A stretch of DNA of 64,000 nt, taken from assembly GCF_000002995.4 (NCBI RefSeq), contig NW_025062479.1, positions 15,062,721-15,126,720 of the forward strand, read 5' to 3'. Positions within the stretch are counted from its first letter, which is position 1. Each line of letters begins with the position of its first letter. The position numbers and the translations under genes are program-made. Shown in pieces: positions 57,958 to 64,000 of this stretch. Source of the stretch: Brugia malayi (lineage: Eukaryota > Nematoda > Chromadorea > Rhabditida > Onchocercidae). The notes below the pieces were generated by a model. It was not told where the DNA came from. It did no database searches and saw only the letters and a program-made list of their open reading frames with translations.

Positions 57958-59059
57958 GATTTTATTTAAAACGTATTGATCATTTATATGTACCTAAAAT
58001 GAGGAACCGTGATATATTTTTTTTCACTCCGTGTAAAAAATGTTTTACTGAAATAAGATTTCAGTTAAGGAATGGAACACTAGACAGTTACTTGTCTAGC
58101 AATATATTCGTCGTCATTTCTGACTATCCAATGTTAAATTTTCTTTTACTTCATTGATAAAGCACAAATAGGGTCACAGGATAAGATGTATTTCGGATGT
58201 CTGCTGTTTCATTTCAGAGCACTATCTTTTTTTTTACAATGTACGAACAAATTTTCTTTCATTTCAAAGAATCATATATATATTGATGTTTGATGTTGTA
58301 TAGTTTTACTGATTTCAGAGCATGTCAGGAGAAATTGGAGAAAAATACAAAATCTTGAAGCAGTCTCTATGTTTATCTACTTTCATATCTTCTTTTTTTG
58401 ACATTTGCAGACTTATGTCAGAAATAAAAGTGTGCAGTGCTCTAAGTTATATGGTTATTGCAGTTACTGATATTAATACGTAGTCTTTAGAACTGCTCTG
58501 TGATGCATCATAACATTACTCGTTTAATTCAAAATGTTAGATCGATAATGCTACTCGTATGACGATTTTAAAGATTATGAGAATTGGACGAATTGATAAG
58601 AGCTTTTGATATAAATGAGATCGTGCGATTGAATAAGTGGTGTCTGCAAATATGTTTTTGATAAACCGAATGTGTTTGTGATTTGTTCGTAATTAATGTT
58701 TTAAGGAAGAGATCGATTTATTTCTATGAATTTACTGATTTATGTTGCGTCAACATAACTGGTAATGTTACCTCAGTCTTTGGGAATCAATGTATGTCCT
58801 TTCTTTCGTAATACTCTTCTCCTTGATGTTACTTCGGCTCAGGATGAGGCGTCTGTTATTGCATTCCGGTCGATTTTTTCCTTATTAAGATATCGCTATG
58901 TTATTGAATGCTTTTGGACATCAATAAATCATGTATAGATGTTGTTTATACTTTTTTCCATATGATTTTACAGTTCACTTTTATATTTACTTTGAACATG
59001 GCTTACGGTACTGTCGGAGATTTTATTGGTACGATTATTGGTCGATTTTATTATAGGTC
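57958..59059. other. Intergenic, PRP38B to ubh-4
   Basis: 1.1 kb between two plus-strand genes. It holds the PRP38B 3' untranslated region and the ubh-4 promoter or an intercistronic region. No AATAAA stands out and no coding frame is seen. TATAG at 59052-59056, 3 bases before the ubh-4 ATG, is a likely trans-splice acceptor. Confidence 0.45.
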
Positions 59060-61475
59060 ATGTCGGATGCTGGAAACTGGTGCCTAATTGAATCTGATCC
59101 AGGTGTTTTCACTGAACTGATTCGTGGATTTGGTGTTTCTGGTGTGCAAGTTGAAGAACTCTATAGTCTAGATAAGCAGCTATTCAGTGATCTGAAGTAT
59201 GTGGATCTAATTCTGTCTGTTGAAAGCATTTTGATTAGTTATTGTTTTTAGTTTATTGGTTTATAATTTTAGACCGGTTCATGGGTTGATATTCTTATTT
59301 AAATGGCGCGCAGGTGAAGAACCATGTGGAAGCTTGGTCCTCGACAATAATCGAGTTTTCTTTGCACAACAAGTAATCCATTTACTTATTAACGTAGTAG
59401 AATATTTCTCTGAATCGTTTTAAAATTCTTGTATATACGAAACTAAAAGTGTACTTTCCCACTATCTTTTCTCAGTAGATAAGCTCGGATACCAATAGCG
59501 TTGGTTGTATTGATTACCATTAATTACTGATGTTGCTGAAACGATAGTAGGTGACTGATGTGCACTTATATTGATATGTAACCGATTTCACACTGCAGGT
59601 GATCCAGAATGCTTGTGCTACACAAGCATTAATAAATTTACTACTAAATACAAAGACAGAATCAGGTATCGTGCTTGGTCCAATTCTGGAAGAATTTAAA
59701 AGTTTCACGCAAAATTTTGACCCTATGGTTAGTATTTGCACTATACGGTATAGGCCATATTACATTTTCGGTATTCCAAAATATCTATATCTGTATCAAA
59801 TTCATAATAAGCAGCGCAAATTTTACATGAAAAAGTTTTCATTTAGAAATACCGAATTCATGTTTGTTTATGACTTTCTTGAGTATCCAACTGTGTGGAA
59901 ATACTTTTTGATTCTTATGGAACTCCAACAGCGTTTCTTGCAGAATTTTGAAGCAAAATTATTTTTTTTTATTCTAAGATTTTGGTTTATAATTTAAAGA
60001 ACTACCAATATAGGGGCATATATTTCTTTTGGTTTATTCTATTACTTGTGAAATTTTATATGATACACATGCGAAAATAGGAGTATGTTGGTTTATTTTT
60101 AGAGTTGCATTTCTAGAATTTTATGGTTATCCACTTTCAGAATCGTGGTTTATGTCTAGGTAACAGCGAACCAATTAGGAAAGTCCATAACAGTTTTTCA
60201 CGGCAACATCTTTTTGAACTGGATATTAAAGCTCCGGAAAAGGTTTGTTGTTATTTGTACTTGCAATATGGTAAATCAGGAAAATTGTATAATTGACATC
60301 TTTGTGTATGAGCTGAATTGAATCCTTATGTAGAAATGCTGAAGTTGTTGCTGCCAATAGTAGTTGGGAGTTTAGTCATGTTTTATAAAGATCTTATTGC
60401 AAATATTATTTAAAAAAATATCCTAGTATTCAGGAGGATAATTATCATTTCATCACGTACATACCTGTGGATGGTCATATCTATGAATTGGATGGTCTTC
60501 GTGAGGCACCTCTGGATTTGGGTGCTATTAGAGAAGGTGAAGATTGGTTGGATGCTGTGCGGCCAATCATCAATGCTAGGATCCGAAAGTAAAAGTTTAT
60601 CTTCAATAGCTTATTGTTGAAACGCAGTGCTTATAGTACTATTACCACTAGAATCATATTATTCTTTGTAGTAAAATCTTCAATCATAAAGTACTTTAAG
60701 GTATAGCGCAGGTGAAATTCACTTCAATCTAATGGCTGTTATTTCGGATCGAAAAATGAAATACCAAAAACGTTTAGCCGAACTCGCCGAGGTAATTTTC
60801 CTGCGGTTAGAATCATGTTTCTGTTCTTGTATACGATATTTTTGTGATTAGTTGCGTTAAATATTTGCTTACTTCAGTGTTCAATAATCTTTACAACTCC
60901 TCTGGTAGTATAAAATGCTCAATCTTATGGGAGGTTGTACCTTTTTGTGATTTCAATTGTTCGCGTTTTGTTAAAATTCGGATCTTCCAGATATTTTGTT
61001 TTTCAGTCAGCGATGGAGACCGATAATAAAGTGGAAGAAATGAATCATCTTCAGGCACTGATTGCTGCTGAGGAAGAAAAGGAGAAATCATTCAAAGCAG
61101 AAAATATTAGACGTCGCCATAATTACATACCGTTTATTGTCGAGATGTTAAAGGTATTAGCTAAAGAAGGCAGGCTGGTACCACTGGTGCAAGAGGTAAT
61201 TTTGTATTTTTGTTTACCTTTCATTTATTGCTGACTTATTTTACTTTTTATTTATATACTGATTTATCAAAGTTTTTGAAGCATGCTACTTAAACCAGTA
61301 CCTGTTTCGGGTAGTATTTCCATTTCATGTTCAAAAATTTTTTTCTCTTGAATTTGCAGGGTTTTTTTTTTCAAGTTAAGATATTTTTTGTCATAACTGT
61401 TTTCTATAGGCTCAAGAAAAAGCAATTCGTAAAGCAACAGAGAAAAAATCGGAAAAATCGAGAGTTAAAATCTAA
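59060..61475 (+). CDS. ubh-4: Proteasome-linked ubiquitin C-terminal hydrolase UCHL5 (UCH37)
   Basis: Seen: exons 59060-59196, 59273-59372, 59599-59727, 60141-60242, 60434-60588, 60701-60791, 61007-61195 and 61410-61475 join in phase to 322 residues (human 329). Catalytic set: oxyanion Gln82 and Cys85 ([13 protein letters not shown]), His161 ([10 protein letters not shown]) and Asp176 ([10 protein letters not shown]). The C-terminal ULD/KEKE part has [18 protein letters not shown] and a Lys-rich end ([11 protein letters not shown]), which binds the proteasome receptor Rpn13. Known: UCHL5 trims ubiquitin chains at the 19S particle; C. elegans UBH-4 influences proteasome activity and lifespan. 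The ATG is 3 bases after a TATAG acceptor, so no long 5' leader is encoded. Confidence 0.96.
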
Positions 61476-61922
61476 TTTATTATTTTACTATATGTACGAT
61501 AAAAATGACGCAGATTTTCACATATTTGATTTCTTGCTAGATAAAAAGAAGTAAAAAGGTCTATTTACAGTTTTGTGTCAAATGAAGGGCATAAATAATT
61601 AATGCTTGCGGATTTTTTTTTTTTTCATTTCTACAATTGCAATTATAATTTGCCCTCCTGGAGTTTCTGTATGGGCAGAAAAAGAAACGAGTAATTTTTT
61701 CATTTGTTAAATTATTTCCATGATTTTTGTGTCAAGATATGATTCGCATATTCCCACTGAAATATTAGTATTTTCATTTATAATAGTGCAAGCTTACCAT
61801 AAAGTTTAAAAATACTGATTACAATAATTTATTTTCCATTGTTGTTCAGTTCTCGTACATTGTGTGGTTCATCTGTATCAATTGGATTGTGACACATTTT
61901 ACCATTTGTTAATTCCTTATAG
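61476..61922. other. Intergenic after ubh-4
   Basis: Holds the ubh-4 3' untranslated region. A T tract lies at about 61614-61625. Several acceptor-like sites (TTGTTCAG near 61849, CTTATAG near 61922) could be the 5' end of the next gene. Confidence 0.4.
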
Positions 61923-64000
61923 TGTAAATTTTATAAACTTATCCAATTTAAGAAACAATATGAAATCTTAAAGAAATTATTTGGACAATATAAAACTGAA
62001 ATGTCTGATGATTATGCAATGCTTTGCATTCAAACTCGTCTTCGTATGGAAATTGACAATCAGGTAATATAATACTGCTACAGTATTAACAAAATGAATA
62101 AGCAGGAGTTTGAGAGGAAGTGACAGGAAGAGGGAGTGTATACACCTGTCATTTGTACTATATAATTTGATAACGAAGTTGGCGAGTATTTTTACATGTG
62201 AAGTGATTGTCACTAGGAAGTAGTGGTTACGCTTCTGATATCTTACATTATTAACCGGATAAGGTGGTTCCACTTAAGCCACATCGTATATTATCGTATT
62301 AAGAGTATAGGATATGAAACAATAACGTATCAGAAATTCTCCAGCAATAATTTTTGTAAATTTATTTCACTGTTCAACTTCTCTTTAATCTTCAATGAAC
62401 ATTTGTATTTGTACATGCTGTTTACGAATTTAACTAAAACAAATACATTTTTAAAATTTCAAGACTTGCAGTATTACCATATTGATAATTTTAACTTTGT
62501 GAGGTTGATAACAGTATTAGTTTTAACAAAATATTAAATTCAGTTAAAAAAAAATTACTATTTCAATCAATGAATGCAGATAATAATGTTTCAGTCTCAA
62601 AGGAAATCTAAGTGATAAGGATAACTATTGCAATTGTAAATAGTTTGTTTTTACAGATTCAACATTATCAGCAAAAATTTAAAGAATTTCAACCGCAAAT
62701 GCATAAAAAGAAGTCAAAACTATTGTATACAGTATTCAGTGTGAAATCTGTAAAATATGATGCTGAAAAGATAATGTAAACATTTGTATGGACTGCACTT
62801 CTCCTCTTAACACATTCTATTTTCTCAGCCCTTTCTGCATTTTCTTTTCAATCCTAATTAGACAAATTATTAGGTAAAATAAGTAATACTTTTGATCTAA
62901 TCTAAAACTACTTATTAACTGTTAATCTTTATTTATTAAATATTAAATTTAATGCAAGCAATGATTTCATCTTCCTTTCATTCATTCAGTTATGTGTGTA
63001 AGCAGATTTAAGTGATAATTTCTTATCACAGATAAACTGTTTTCATATTTCTCAACTAATAAAACTTTTGAAAAGTCATTAAATGTGTTTATTTTATTTA
63101 TAAATGATTGACACAATAATTATTATTTCAGTGATTTTATGGCTACTATTTCTGCCTATGTTCTTTTACCATTGATAACATATCATTATATAAACAGATT
63201 ATCAGCTAAAAAATATGCGTGGAATGATATAATACTGCGACACGTGTTACTTACACTTGCTATGATTGAAGTAAGAAATGGCATCCAAGAATATTTAAAT
63301 ATGTATATACAACTAATGAGGCTAATAGCTTATATATGAAACTTTTATTAAATAAATTACTTGTAGGGTTTATTAACAGGATATGCACTCTCGAATCGTA
63401 CACTTCATAGTTTGCCACCATTTACCGCATTGACACCATGTTTTATTGGTATTATTGCCCCACTGATTCAATCAACATTAAGAAAGTAATATTTTGTTCT
63501 ATTTCGATTAAAATGGATAACTTTTTTCTGATGTAAACATATTTCGATTCTACTGCTACTGTTATTATTACTAGTACTAGGTGTGATAATCAAAGTGGCT
63601 ATTTAAAAAAAGAAAAAAGCAAGTAAGTTTTTTATTATTTTTAAAGATAAGTAACAAAGAAAGAAAGGAAGTAAAGTCTTTTTTTCTTTTGTTTTTAAGT
63701 GACTATTCATTGTTATTCGTAATTACAACCGGTGGTAGTTTTTCTGGCCATATACTAATTGGAATGCTGTTTGGTTTAACTTTTCCTTATATACTTTTGG
63801 TTATTTTTTATACAGCAATTGAATTTATCACATTACAGTTATTAACTGCAGATAATGATGAAAATATGGTTTGTATATTAATCCAATTAATTAAACACTT
63901 CTTAATTAGATTTTCATCTTTTTCTTACTATCTTTGTACAAGACTTTTTCCCAGAAATTTTTTTTTAACGTAAAAACGAATTAAAAAATTAAAGAAAAAT
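61923..64000 (+). CDS. Multi-pass membrane protein with N-terminal helical segment (3' end outside window, 5' end unresolved)
   Basis: Seen: exons 61923-62063, 62657-62724, 63132-63270, 63367-63485 and 63700-63868 join in phase. The first two give a charged helix-forming segment (FGQYKTEMSDDYAMLC, IQHYQQKFKEFQPQ); the next three give about five membrane passes (ISAYVLLPLITYHYI, LLTGYALSNRTLHSLPP, FVITTGGSFSGHILIG, LTFPYILLVIFYTAIEFITL). Two start choices fit: ATG at 62001 inside the first exon, or ATG at 63139, 7 bases after a TTTCAG acceptor. I prefer the longer form because the phases meet exactly and the joined text reads smoothly. If the donor at 62725 is not used, the frame runs to TAA at 62777. 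The pattern resembles a nematode family I cannot name. Function unknown. Confidence 0.5.

Overview
The window is nuclear DNA of a nematode, most likely a filarial (onchocercid) worm. It is very AT-rich, and genes are split into many short exons with GTAAG/GTATG-type donors and TTTCAG/TTTTAG acceptors. Many start codons sit only a few bases after a strong acceptor with no usable upstream exon, as expected for spliced-leader trans-splicing. Proteins resemble metazoan and nematode orthologues. Species cannot be fixed from sequence alone. No bacterial genes, CRISPR array, rRNA or intact transposon was seen.

Left part (1-17.4 kb), mostly minus strand: the 3'-truncated end of a TMEM65-type mitochondrial membrane protein with an apparent 1-base frameshift; a FAM98 protein (tRNA-ligase complex) ending in an RG-rich tail; a broken plus-strand gene (6.6-9.1 kb) with stops and frameshifts; two tandem ZNF706-like zinc-finger genes; and mitochondrial ribosomal protein L12.

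Middle (17.4-39 kb): a 19-exon BRPF/LIN-49 chromatin reader on minus, divergent from a RAD21/SCC1 cohesin kleisin on plus. These are followed by two adjacent plus-strand genes for unrecognised multi-pass membrane proteins that look like diverged tandem paralogues.

Right part (39-64 kb): RAB-14 (plus), SURF4/SFT-4 ER cargo receptor (minus), a two-domain galectin (minus) whose first coding exon is a bare ATG, PRP38B-type splicing factor (plus), UCHL5/UBH-4 deubiquitinase (plus), and the 5' part of another multi-pass membrane protein running off the window. The set is mainly housekeeping (chromatin, splicing, proteasome, secretion, mitochondria). The less conserved parts are the membrane-protein pair, the pseudogene, the zinc-finger duplication and the right-edge gene.

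Exon boundaries were deduced by eye from splice signals, reading phase and family similarity remembered from known proteins. No database search was run.
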